A DNA stretch of 11,229 nucleotides. Origin: Pseudomonadota bacterium (GTDB taxonomy: Bacteria > Pseudomonadota > Alphaproteobacteria > Rhizobiales > Devosiaceae). The position numbers and the translations under genes were made by a program. Shown one piece after another: positions 1 to 5,886 of this stretch. How positions within the stretch are numbered: position 1 is the stretch's first letter; the number at the start of each line of letters is the position of its first letter. Under the pieces are notes generated by a model. The model was given only the letters and a program-made list of their open reading frames with translations. It did no database searches and was not told the DNA's origin. Location of the stretch: positions 1-11,229 of the forward strand of contig JAEZFJ010000428.1 in the NCBI GenBank assembly GCA_023437755.1, given 5' to 3'.

Positions 1-1
1 C

Positions 2-943
2 CTCCAGGCTCTGGACGGGCTGGTGCAGCCGGTCGTCGTCGGCCGCACCCTCACAGTGCCCCAGGCATCGCCCCTTGAAGGCGAAGCCTTTCTGGTTCCT
101 GCCGCCGCAACGGGCGCCTGGGCCGGCCACGCCGACGAACTCGCCATCTGGCAGGCAGGCGCCTGGACCTTCCACGATCCCGCCCCGGGCTGGCAGGTCT
201 GGTGCATTGTCGAGCAGGTTCTGCTGGTCTTCGATGCCGGCGCCTGGACGCCGCTGATGGCACTCGGCGCCGGTCTCGGGCAGTTCGGCGTCAACGCCAC
301 GCCCGACAACACCAATCGCCTGACGGTCTCGGCCGACGCCACCCTGCTCACCCACGCCGGCGCCGGTCATCAGCTCAAGCTCAACAAGGCAACCAGTGCC
401 GACACCGCCTCGCTTCTGTACCAGAGCAACTGGTCTGGCCGGGCCGAGCTTGGGCTCACCGGCGACGACGCTTTCCGCATCAAGGTCAGCAGCAACGGCG
501 CCACCTGGACCGATGCGATCACCGTGACACCCGCTCCCGGCGTGGTCAGCGTCGGCCTTAGCCTCCGTCCCGCGACCGACAATGCCGTCACGCTCGGCGC
601 CGCCGGCGCCCGCTGGTCTGCCATCTGGTCGGCGACCGGCACCATCCAGACTTCGGACCTGCGCCACAAGACGGATGTCACGCCGAGCGACCTCGGGCTC
701 GATTTTATCCGCGCGCTCGAGCCCGTCCGCTATCGCGGTGATGGCGGGGACGTCCATTACGGTTTCGTGGCTCAGCAGGTTCTCGCCGTCCTGGCCGGCA
801 GGTCCTTCGCGGGCCACGTCCTCGCCGATCCGGATGATCCCGACAGCGACCAGGGCCTGCGCTACGACAGCTTCATTGCCCCGCTGGTGAAGGCCGTGCA
901 GGAACTGGCCGGGAGACTGGAAGCGCTCGAGGAAAGAACCTAG
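2..943 (+). CDS. DUF2793 / peptidase S74 tail-fibre-type protein, 5' end cut by window
   Basis: The reading frame is open to the left edge, so the true start lies outside; the GTG at 23 is only the first in-frame start-like codon. The N-terminal part, with short motifs such as TGAWAGHADELAIWQAGAWTF, matches the DUF2793 domain found in phage and gene transfer agent (GTA) tail proteins. The last ~100 residues are an intramolecular chaperone (peptidase S74) domain. It begins at a T-SDLRHKTDV motif: the Ser codon is at 653 and the Lys five residues later, the Ser/Lys spacing of the self-cleaving endosialidase chaperones. It ends in a likely coiled coil (VKAVQELAGRLEALEE). By family knowledge the chaperone helps a fibre trimerise and is then cut off. 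It probably closes an upstream GTA or prophage structural cluster, since DUF2793 genes often sit at the end of alphaproteobacterial GTA clusters; the cluster itself is not visible. Domain calls are confident; the GTA assignment is inference. Confidence 0.85.
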   Translation, partial: LQALDGLVQPVVVGRTLTVPQASPLEGEAFLVPAAATGAWAGHADELAIWQAGAWTFHDPAPGWQVWCIVEQVLLVFDAGAWTPLMALGAGLGQFGVNATPDNTNRLTVSADATLLTHAGAGHQLKLNKATSADTASLLYQSNWSGRAELGLTGDDAFRIKVSSNGATWTDAITVTPAPGVVSVGLSLRPATDNAVTLGAAGARWSAIWSATGTIQTSDLRHKTDVTPSDLGLDFIRALEPVRYRGDGGDVHYGFVAQQVLAVLAGRSFAGHVLADPDDPDSDQGLRYDSFIAPLVKAVQELAGRLEALEERT

Positions 944-981
944 GGAGCAGCCTTGGGAGGTTATCCCTGACCGGCACGACC

Positions 982-1542
982 CTAGTCGAACACCTCGTCG
1001 GGATAGACCCCCCACAGCTCTTCCTGGCGCACCCAGCCGGTATAGCTGGCGCTCCGTTGCGACTGGTCATGCTGGCTGGCCGTCACCTGGCACCAGCTGC
1101 CGTCGCACTCGCTGATGGTGACCTTGAGCCCGGGCCCGAGCCGCGCCCGCGCTGCCGCATCGTCGGCGGCGCTGGCCCGGAGCGGCACTTCCGCGCCCGC
1201 CATCACCGGCTGCACGAAGCCGATCCGGGTCCCCGCAAGCAGGTTCTGGTGCACCCAGCCCTCGTCGCCCTCGGCATCGCGGATCTTGCGCCAGGTATCG
1301 AACTCCTGGACGATTTCCACCGGAATTCCGGCCTGCACATAGGTCCAGGCGATCTCGTACTTCTGTCCGGGCCCCACCCGCACATTGATCGGCTCGGAGC
1401 GGGTGCTGGCAAAGCGCGGCAGCGGCAAGCCGCTGGGATTGTTGGCCTGCGCCAGCGCCGGTGCTGCCGGGAGCAGCGCCACCAGCAGCATCAACAGGCC
1501 GAACATGGAGCGCGGAGAGCTTCCGCGGCGGATGTCGAACAT
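982..1542 (-). CDS. Secreted bacterial SH3-domain protein
   Basis: Predicted 186-residue exported protein. From the ATG at 1542 it opens with a short basic segment (DIRRGSSPR), a hydrophobic stretch (FGLLMLLVALLP) and a signal-peptidase-like ALA-Q site near residue 31. Two SH3-like repeats follow. The first (about 44-105) has the INVRVGPGQKYEI and GWVHQNLL signatures; the second (about 112-180) is more divergent (VPLRASAADDAAARARLGPG, then GWVRQEELWG). Bacterial SH3 repeats usually bind peptidoglycan or other envelope partners. No hydrolase domain is attached, so a structural or adaptor role in the periplasm is likely. The frame stays open upstream to 1629, but that would place charged sequence before the signal peptide and overlap the divergent dehydrogenase start. 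An internal ATG at 1506 is the other option; neither has a strong ribosome binding site. It converges on the tail-fibre gene with 38 bp between. Confidence 0.85.
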   Translation of the reverse strand: MFDIRRGSSPRSMFGLLMLLVALLPAAPALAQANNPSGLPLPRFASTRSEPINVRVGPGQKYEIAWTYVQAGIPVEIVQEFDTWRKIRDAEGDEGWVHQNLLAGTRIGFVQPVMAGAEVPLRASAADDAAARARLGPGLKVTISECDGSWCQVTASQHDQSQRSASYTGWVRQEELWGVYPDEVFD

Positions 1543-1545
1543 AAC

Positions 1546-1575
1546 TTGGCACAAGGAACGGAATTGCCTTATCAC
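1546..1575 (+). promoter_or_regulatory. Candidate housekeeping promoter for the 2-hydroxyacid dehydrogenase
   Basis: TTGGCA at 1546-1551 and TATCAC at 1570-1575 are separated by 18 bp (5/6 and 4/6 matches to the sigma-70 consensus). They lie in the 97-bp gap between the divergent SH3 and dehydrogenase starts, giving a leader of about 55-60 nt to the ATG at 1640. No clear matching promoter was found for the SH3 gene on the other strand. Pattern match by eye only. Confidence 0.35.
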
Positions 1576-1639
1576 TAGGCCGATATCCTTAATGGCCGCT
1601 AAACCCGGCCCTGGCCGCTCTGGCCCCAATCCGGATGTG

Positions 1640-2665
1640 ATGGCGATTCAAAAGCCCAAGATCCTGGTGACGCGACGCCTGCCCGAATCCATCGAGGCGC
1701 GCATGGCCACCCTGTTCGAAACCGATGTGAACGATGCCGACGTCACCCTCACCGGCGACGACATCCTCGCTGGCCTCGAAGGCAAGGACGTGCTGGTCAG
1801 TTCCATCACCGACCGCATCGACGCCGATCTCATTGCCCGCATGCCGAAATCCGTGCGTCTCATCGCCCAGTTCGGCAACGGCATCGACAATGTCGACGTC
1901 GAGGCCGCCTGGGCCGCCGGCGTCACCGTCACCAACACCCCATCCGTCCTCACCGAGGACACGGCCGACATGGCGGTGGTGCTGATGCTGGCCCTGCCGC
2001 GCCGCCTGATCGAAGGCGCCGAAATGCTGTTGCGCGGTGGCGAATGGGCCGGGTGGTCGCCCACCTCCATGCTCGGCACGCGCCTCCGGGGCAAGGCGCT
2101 CGGCATTGTCGGCATGGGCCGCATCGGCACTGCAGTTGCCTTCCGCGCTCGCGCCTTCGGCCTCAACATCCACTACTTCTCCCGCAACCGTCGGCCGCTG
2201 GCGGTGGAAGTGCCGCTCGGCGCCACCTACTGGGATGATCTCGACCGCATGATCGAGGCCGTGGACATTGTTTCCCTCCACACCCCGCTCACGCGCGAGA
2301 CTCACGGCATCCTCTCCGCCGATCGCCTCGGCCGCATGCGGGAGGGCAGCTTCGTCGTCAATGTCAGCCGTCCTGAGCTTCTCGATGAAGCGGCGCTGCT
2401 CTCCGGCATCGAGGACGGTCGCCTGGCGGGCGCGGCCCTTGACGTCTTCGACAATCACAACGGCATCAATCCGCGCCTCCTGGCGCTGGCACAGGACCAT
2501 CGCATCGTCCTCACCGGCCATATGGCATCCGCGACGCTGGAGGCGCGCACCGAGATGGGCGAGGCGGTGATCGTCAACATCCGCACCTTCATGGATGGGC
2601 ACCAGCCGCCCCATCGAGTCCTGCCCGAGGGGCTTAATGCCGCGGCCCGCCCGGTCCCGCGCTAA
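1640..2665 (+). CDS. D-isomer-specific 2-hydroxyacid dehydrogenase with altered catalytic site
   Basis: A 341-residue NAD(P)-dependent oxidoreductase of the D-glycerate / hydroxypyruvate reductase family, which interconverts 2-keto and D-2-hydroxy acids. The nucleotide-binding loop GMGRIG is at residues 158-163. The second strand ends in YFSRN, with no acidic residue to bind the ribose 2'-OH, which suggests NADP(H) may be accepted. Of the triad, Arg is present (VNVSRPEL, R244) and His is present (LTGHMASATLEAR, H294). The Glu position, normally in a DVFxxEP motif, reads DVFDNHN, putting His at 273. The usual ARG motif also reads SRP. The rest of the C-terminus (NPRLLAL, NIRTFMDGH, PPHRVLP) follows the family closely, so this is an intact gene, not a decayed one. 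The ATG at 1640 fits the usual N-terminus (KPKILVTRRLPE); GTG 1637 and ATG 1592 are alternatives and no strong ribosome binding site is visible. The substrate cannot be told. Confidence 0.9.
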   Translation: MAIQKPKILVTRRLPESIEARMATLFETDVNDADVTLTGDDILAGLEGKDVLVSSITDRIDADLIARMPKSVRLIAQFGNGIDNVDVEAAWAAGVTVTNTPSVLTEDTADMAVVLMLALPRRLIEGAEMLLRGGEWAGWSPTSMLGTRLRGKALGIVGMGRIGTAVAFRARAFGLNIHYFSRNRRPLAVEVPLGATYWDDLDRMIEAVDIVSLHTPLTRETHGILSADRLGRMREGSFVVNVSRPELLDEAALLSGIEDGRLAGAALDVFDNHNGINPRLLALAQDHRIVLTGHMASATLEARTEMGEAVIVNIRTFMDGHQPPHRVLPEGLNAAARPVPR

Positions 2666-2675
2666 CCCGCGGCAA

Positions 2676-2704
2676 TTGACGTTGCCCCGGCAAGCGCCTA
2701 ATTC
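2676..2704 (+). promoter_or_regulatory. Candidate promoter directly before rbfA, possibly giving a leaderless mRNA
   Basis: TTGACG (2676-2681, 5/6 to consensus), a 17-bp spacer and a weak -10 TAATTC (2699-2704). The expected transcription start falls at or within a few bases of the rbfA ATG at 2711, and no purine-rich ribosome binding site lies between. A short inverted repeat GGCAA-N6-TTGCC (2671-2686) overlaps the -35. The -10 match is poor, so confidence is low. Confidence 0.3.
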
Positions 2705-2710
2705 GTCCGC

Positions 2711-3127
2711 ATGAGCAAAGACCACAAACCGGCAGGCCCCAGCCAGCGTATGCTGCGGGTGGGCGAACTGGTCCGCCACGCCCTGGCGGCGATATTCGCG
2801 CGCGGCGAGGTCGAGGACGATGCGCTGGCCGGCTCGGTGATCACCGTGCCCGAAGTGCGCATGACCCCCGACCTCAAGATCGCCAACGCCTATGTCATGC
2901 CGCTCGGTGGCCTGCACGCCGAAGAGATCGTCGCGGCACTGAACCGCAACCGCAAGTTCATCCGCGGTCGCGTGGCGCCCCAGATCAACATGAAATATGC
3001 GCCCGAAATCCGCTTCTTCGTCGACGACACCTTCGACGAGGCCAGCCGCATCGATGCGCTGCTGCGCTCCGACCGGGTGCAGCGGGACCTTCACGACGAC
3101 GACGATGAGGACGGCGACCAGAAGTGA
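2711..3127 (+). CDS. rbfA: Ribosome-binding factor A
   Basis: A 138-residue KH-fold protein that binds the 30S subunit and helps late 16S rRNA maturation, needed especially in the cold. The family pattern is visible throughout: an N-terminal RMLRVGELVRHALAAIFARG helix, the VITVPEVRMTPDLKIANAYV strand segment, the helix LNRNRKFIRGRVA, and KYAPEIRFFVDDTFDEASRI near the end. The C-terminus is a short acidic tail (DDDDEDGD). The ATG at 2711 gives the standard alphaproteobacterial length; no Shine-Dalgarno sequence precedes it. It overlaps truB by 4 bp, as usual for the pair. The gene normally upstream, infB, is replaced here by the 2-hydroxyacid dehydrogenase. Confidence 0.96.
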   Translation: MSKDHKPAGPSQRMLRVGELVRHALAAIFARGEVEDDALAGSVITVPEVRMTPDLKIANAYVMPLGGLHAEEIVAALNRNRKFIRGRVAPQINMKYAPEIRFFVDDTFDEASRIDALLRSDRVQRDLHDDDDEDGDQK

Positions 3128-4029
3128 CTTCCGCCCGCCGCGCCAAGCGCGCCATCTCGGGCTGGGTCATTCTGAACAAGCCCTTCGACATCACCTCCAC
3201 CCAGGCCGTGGGCAAGGTCCGCTGGCTGTTCGCCGCGCAGAAGGCCGGTCATGCTGGCACGCTCGATCCGCTGGCCACCGGCATCCTGCCCATTGCTCTC
3301 GGCGAGGCCACCAAGGCCGTGCCGCAGGTCCAGGACGGCACGAAGGTCTACCGCTTTGCCATCCGTTGGGGCACCGCCACCACCACGGATGATGCGGAAG
3401 GCTCCGTAACCGCACAATCCGATGTCCGCCCCACGGCGGAAGCGCTCGAGGCCGTGCTTCCGCGCTTTACCGGCACCATCCTCCAGAAACCGCCGGCATT
3501 CTCGGCCATCAAGATCGCTGGCGAACGCGCCTATGATCTCGCCCGGGCCGGGGAAACCGTCGACATCAAGCCCCGCGAAGTCACCATCGACGCTATTCAG
3601 CTTCTGGAGCACGGGGCCGAACAGTCGGTGCTGGAAGTCACCTGCGGCAAGGGCACCTATGTCCGCGCTCTGGCCCGCGACATTGCCGAAGTGCTGGGCA
3701 CCCATGGCCATGTCGGCCTGCTTCACCGGGCCGCCGTTGGGCCGTTCACGGATGGGGACGCAGTCACCATCGACGACCTTGAGGCCGCCGCTGAAGATGC
3801 CCGTGACTCCTTGCTGAAGCCGGTATCGGCTGGGTTCGCGGACCTGCAGGAAATCCGGCTCGACCCGGTGCAGGCTACCGCCGTGCGCCACGGCAATCCG
3901 GTCCTGCTGACCGGCGCCGGTGCTCCGGCAAAGCTGGACGAATGCTGGGTGAGCTTCAAGGGCGATGTGATCGCTACCGGCTGGGTGGAGTTCGGCCAGT
4001 TCAAGCCCAGGCGCGTCTTCAACACCTGA
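3124..4029 (+). CDS. truB: tRNA pseudouridine(55) synthase TruB
   Basis: A 301-residue enzyme that converts U55 of the tRNA T-loop to pseudouridine. The catalytic Asp is D48 in the HAGTLDPLATGILP motif. The base-stacking Tyr is Y76 in KVYRFAIRWG, followed by the conserved T-T-D-D-A-E-G stretch. The QKPPAFSAIKIAGERAYDLA segment and the CGKGTYVRALARDIAE helix are also typical. The last ~60 residues (from LDPVQATAVRHG) are the small C-terminal domain of this subfamily. Translation starts at GTG 3124, which overlaps the rbfA stop (GTGA), so the two are translationally coupled. In many Hyphomicrobiales rpsO and pnp follow; here a terminator and opposite-strand genes follow instead. Confidence 0.96.
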   Translation: MTSARRAKRAISGWVILNKPFDITSTQAVGKVRWLFAAQKAGHAGTLDPLATGILPIALGEATKAVPQVQDGTKVYRFAIRWGTATTTDDAEGSVTAQSDVRPTAEALEAVLPRFTGTILQKPPAFSAIKIAGERAYDLARAGETVDIKPREVTIDAIQLLEHGAEQSVLEVTCGKGTYVRALARDIAEVLGTHGHVGLLHRAAVGPFTDGDAVTIDDLEAAAEDARDSLLKPVSAGFADLQEIRLDPVQATAVRHGNPVLLTGAGAPAKLDECWVSFKGDVIATGWVEFGQFKPRRVFNT

Positions 4030-4085
4030 GATTTGCGGCACTTGTCCCCGCTCTCCAGGCCGGGGTTATCATGCCCCTCATAGGC

Positions 4086-4116
4086 AAGAGGCGGAGCTTT
4101 CGCCCCGCCTCTTTTC
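4086..4116 (+). terminator. Intrinsic terminator of the rbfA-truB unit
   Basis: A perfect 9-bp stem, AAGAGGCGG (4086-4094) with CCGCCTCTT (4105-4113), encloses a 10-base loop and runs into TTTT (4112-4115). It lies 56 bp after the truB stop. On the opposite strand the stem is followed by only two T residues, so it is a weaker terminator for the minus-strand cassette that ends at 4120. Confidence 0.8.
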
Positions 4117-4119
4117 TGT

Positions 4120-4194
4120 TCAGGTGAACAGCATGATGATGACGATCAGGAAGACCGGAACGCCAAGTAGCCAAAGGCCGATTGCGCGGAACAT
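4120..4194 (-). CDS. 24-residue hydrophobic membrane peptide (downstream micro-ORF)
   Basis: ATG at 4194, TGA at 4120-4122, 24 residues. It begins MFRAIGLWLLGVPVFLIV and ends in MLFT. Almost the whole peptide is one transmembrane helix with a single Arg at position 3, which predicts a cytoplasmic N-terminus. A good ribosome binding site (AAGGAAAGGA, 7 bases before the ATG) lies in the 15-bp gap after the 296-residue membrane gene, so it is very likely translated from the same message. It is below the length cut-off of most gene callers. Function is unknown; a small subunit or regulator of the neighbouring membrane protein is inference. Confidence 0.65.
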   Translation of the reverse strand: MFRAIGLWLLGVPVFLIVIIMLFT

Positions 4195-4209
4195 GTCTTG
4201 GTCCTTTCC

Positions 4210-5100
4210 TTAGAAGCGGCGGAACACGTCGGCGAAGACAGTGTTGTTGTCGCGGTGGTTGCCACCCTTCTGGGCAGCCCAGTAGGCGGCGATCGCCGAC
4301 ACCAGGCTTGCAGCGGCAAGCAGGAAGGCTGCGATGATGGCGGTATTCCGGGCAACGCGAGCTGCCTCTACCGCCTCCTGCCGAGCCGCCTCGACATTCG
4401 CGATCGCCTGGTCAACGCGCGCCTGCGCCTGGTCCGGTGCGAGCCCGGTATTGGCTGCAACCGACTGCGCAAGATACGCCCGGTCCTCTTCGGGCACGGT
4501 TCCGTCTCCGAGCGCTGCCTGAGCCAAGATGCGCCCGGCCTCATCGCGAGCGGTAGCGGCATCTGCAGCCGGACGGTCCGAGCGGAACAGGGTGTCGACG
4601 AAGTAGGCGTTGGGGTCCATCGCCTCACCGGCTCCCTCCGCAACATTGGAGGCTGCGGTGGTTGCCGTCGACAGGGTGGAGCCCACCATGTTGCCGACAG
4701 CACCGGCCCCCGCTGCAGTCACGATGGCACTGACAACCAGGGCGCCAGCCCAGACCAGCAGGCCGTGGGCACCGTCACGCAGATCGCTCTCATGTTCGGT
4801 GGCGTCGTAGTACCGGCGGCGCAGCCGACCCGCGAGATAACCGCCAGCCATGAAACTGGAGATGTGGATCCAAAGGAACCACAGCGCCGCGGCAATGCCG
4901 ATGAAGATGGGGCTGGCGCCTTCACGGGCGTTGAAGTCGACGAAGTTGAGCCCCACCGCCGAGCCGAAGGCGATAAAGGTCAGGCTGATGGCGGATGCCA
5001 GCACAATGCCGGCGATGATGGCGGGCCAATCCACATACGACTGCTCGCCTGCGGTGCCGCTTGTCTCGATGATCGTGGTCGATGGTGCATCGATGCTCAT
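4210..5100 (-). CDS. Four-helix membrane protein of unknown function (sometimes annotated PhnA-like in Rhizobiales)
   Basis: A 296-residue inner-membrane protein. Predicted helices are about 27-50 (IIAGIVLASAISLTFIAFG), 65-91 (IFIGIAAALWFLWIHISSF, then a GGYLAGRLRRR turn), 112-136 (HGLLVWAGALVVSAIVTAAG) and 253-275 (AIIAAFLLAAASLVSAIAAYW). Between helices 3 and 4 is a ~115-residue Ala/Glu-rich, probably helical soluble segment. The D-W-P-A-I-I-A-G start of helix 1 and the ESDLRDGAHG motif before helix 3 resemble membrane proteins that Rhizobiales genomes label PhnA-like, although they have no phosphonate role. The ATG at 5100 is preceded by GAGGGAGA at good spacing; an extension to 5178 would run through the stop region of the upstream micro-ORF. 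It sits between two 24-residue membrane peptides, apparently in one operon. No enzymatic motif is seen. Confidence 0.8.
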   Translation of the reverse strand: MSIDAPSTTIIETSGTAGEQSYVDWPAIIAGIVLASAISLTFIAFGSAVGLNFVDFNAREGASPIFIGIAAALWFLWIHISSFMAGGYLAGRLRRRYYDATEHESDLRDGAHGLLVWAGALVVSAIVTAAGAGAVGNMVGSTLSTATTAASNVAEGAGEAMDPNAYFVDTLFRSDRPAADAATARDEAGRILAQAALGDGTVPEEDRAYLAQSVAANTGLAPDQAQARVDQAIANVEAARQEAVEAARVARNTAIIAAFLLAAASLVSAIAAYWAAQKGGNHRDNNTVFADVFRRF

Positions 5101-5122
5101 GGACGTTCTCCCTCTTCTGCTC

Positions 5123-5197
5123 TCAACCGAGCCCAAGGAAGGAAAGGATCGCCAGGACGATAACGACGAGACCAACAAGGTAGATGATGGCGTTCAT
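5123..5197 (-). CDS. 24-residue hydrophobic membrane peptide (upstream micro-ORF)
   Basis: ATG at 5197, TGA at 5123-5125, 24 residues: MNAIIYLVGLVVIVLAILSF followed by a short L-G-rich end. It is one transmembrane helix without charged residues. A strong ribosome binding site (CGGAGG, about 8 bases before the ATG) precedes it, and a stress-type promoter lies 34 bp further up. The 22-bp gap to the next start implies co-transcription with the 296-residue membrane protein. Similar MN-IIY-VGLVV-VLA-LSF peptides are familiar to me as small hypothetical proteins in Rhizobiales, but I cannot search for them here. Function unknown. Confidence 0.7.
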   Translation of the reverse strand: MNAIIYLVGLVVIVLAILSFLGLG

Positions 5198-5230
5198 GGG
5201 AATGCCTCCGTTTGACGCTGATGGCTCCTC

Positions 5231-5256
5231 AACCAACGTTCACGCGGATTTGTTCC
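5231..5256 (-). promoter_or_regulatory. Candidate EcfG (general stress sigma factor) promoter
   Basis: Read on the minus strand: GGAAC (5256-5252), 17 bases, GGTT (5234-5231). This matches the alphaproteobacterial EcfG/RpoE2/SigT consensus GGAAC-N16/17-CGTT except for the first base of the -10 element. It lies wholly in the 68-bp gap between the YdeI-family gene and the upstream micro-ORF, and would start transcription about 27 bases before that ATG, leaving room for its ribosome binding site. No other site of this form was noticed in the window's intergenic gaps. Confidence 0.6.
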
Positions 5257-5265
5257 CTCGCTGCC

Positions 5266-5886
5266 TTAATCTTGGGCAGCAGGCTGCGCTTTCTGCTTTT
5301 GCGGGTGGATCGTCTCGCCGCGCGCCAGCATCTCGACGAATCCCACGATCTTCTTGGCGCGGCCTGCGGCTGTGCGGAGATTGCCGACGCGGAATGCCAG
5401 CGCAAAGCGGTTGGTCTTGTTCAGCTCTTCGAACGTGGCCAGAGCCGCCGGATTGGCAACAATCGCCGCCATCAGGTCGTCCGGCATTTCCATCTTGCTG
5501 CCGGCGGCATAAGCGGCAGCCCAGCGCCCATCGGCCTTGGCCGCCTCGACATGCTGGAGCCCGTGCTCGGTCATCCGCCCCTCTTCGATCAGCCGGGCGA
5601 TATTGTCGCGATTGACCTGGCTCCACACGCTCTTCGGTTTCCGGGGGGTATAGCGCTGAACGAACGAGATCTCGTCCCAGCTTTTGCGGATGCCGTCGAT
5701 CCAGCCCCAGCACAACACCGCATCGATCGCCTCCACGGGCGTGATGCTGGCCCGTCCGGACGCTTTTTTGAAGATGCGGATCCACACCTCGTCTGCCGTG
5801 GCATGGTGCTGGGCAAGCCAGCGCTCGAAATCTGCCTGCGTGAGAAACTCCCGAACTTTGTCGGGATCGACCACCACGGGCGCCAT
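5266..5886 (-). CDS. YdeI/OmpD-associated family protein
   Basis: A 206-residue soluble protein. The N-terminal two thirds carry the family signature: a WLAQHHATADEVWIRIFKK strand-helix unit, then AIDAVLCWGWIDGIRKSWDE, QRYTPRKPKSVWSQVNRDN and the VEAAKADGRWAAAY segment. The C-terminal part (about 130-200) has the ALATFEELNKTNRFALAFRV and AKKIVGFVEMLARGE pattern of the OmdA-type domain. E. coli YdeI has been linked to stress and antimicrobial-peptide resistance, but no biochemical activity is established for the family. Its ATG overlaps the stop of the upstream N-acetyltransferase gene by one base (TGATG), so translation is probably coupled. The charged QKQKAQPAAQD tail is normal. Confidence 0.9.
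   Translation of the reverse strand: MAPVVVDPDKVREFLTQADFERWLAQHHATADEVWIRIFKKASGRASITPVEAIDAVLCWGWIDGIRKSWDEISFVQRYTPRKPKSVWSQVNRDNIARLIEEGRMTEHGLQHVEAAKADGRWAAAYAAGSKMEMPDDLMAAIVANPAALATFEELNKTNRFALAFRVGNLRTAAGRAKKIVGFVEMLARGETIHPQKQKAQPAAQD

Noticed and set aside
1589..3094. A 501-codon open frame on the minus strand across the dehydrogenase and rbfA
   Set aside because: It is a high-G+C antisense shadow: it runs across two well-recognised plus-strand genes and its His/Gly/Ala/Asp-rich translation resembles no family.
3091..4041. A 316-codon open frame on the minus strand opposite truB
   Set aside because: truB is complete with all catalytic motifs; the antisense product has no recognisable domain.
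4198..5163. A 321-codon open frame on the plus strand opposite the membrane protein
   Set aside because: The minus strand gives a coherent membrane protein with a good ribosome binding site; the plus-strand product is Gly/Arg/Asp-rich and matches nothing known to me.
5235..5256. A GGAAC-N14-GTT reading of the stress promoter
   Set aside because: The 14-base spacing is too short for EcfG promoters; the GGTT three bases further on gives the accepted spacing.
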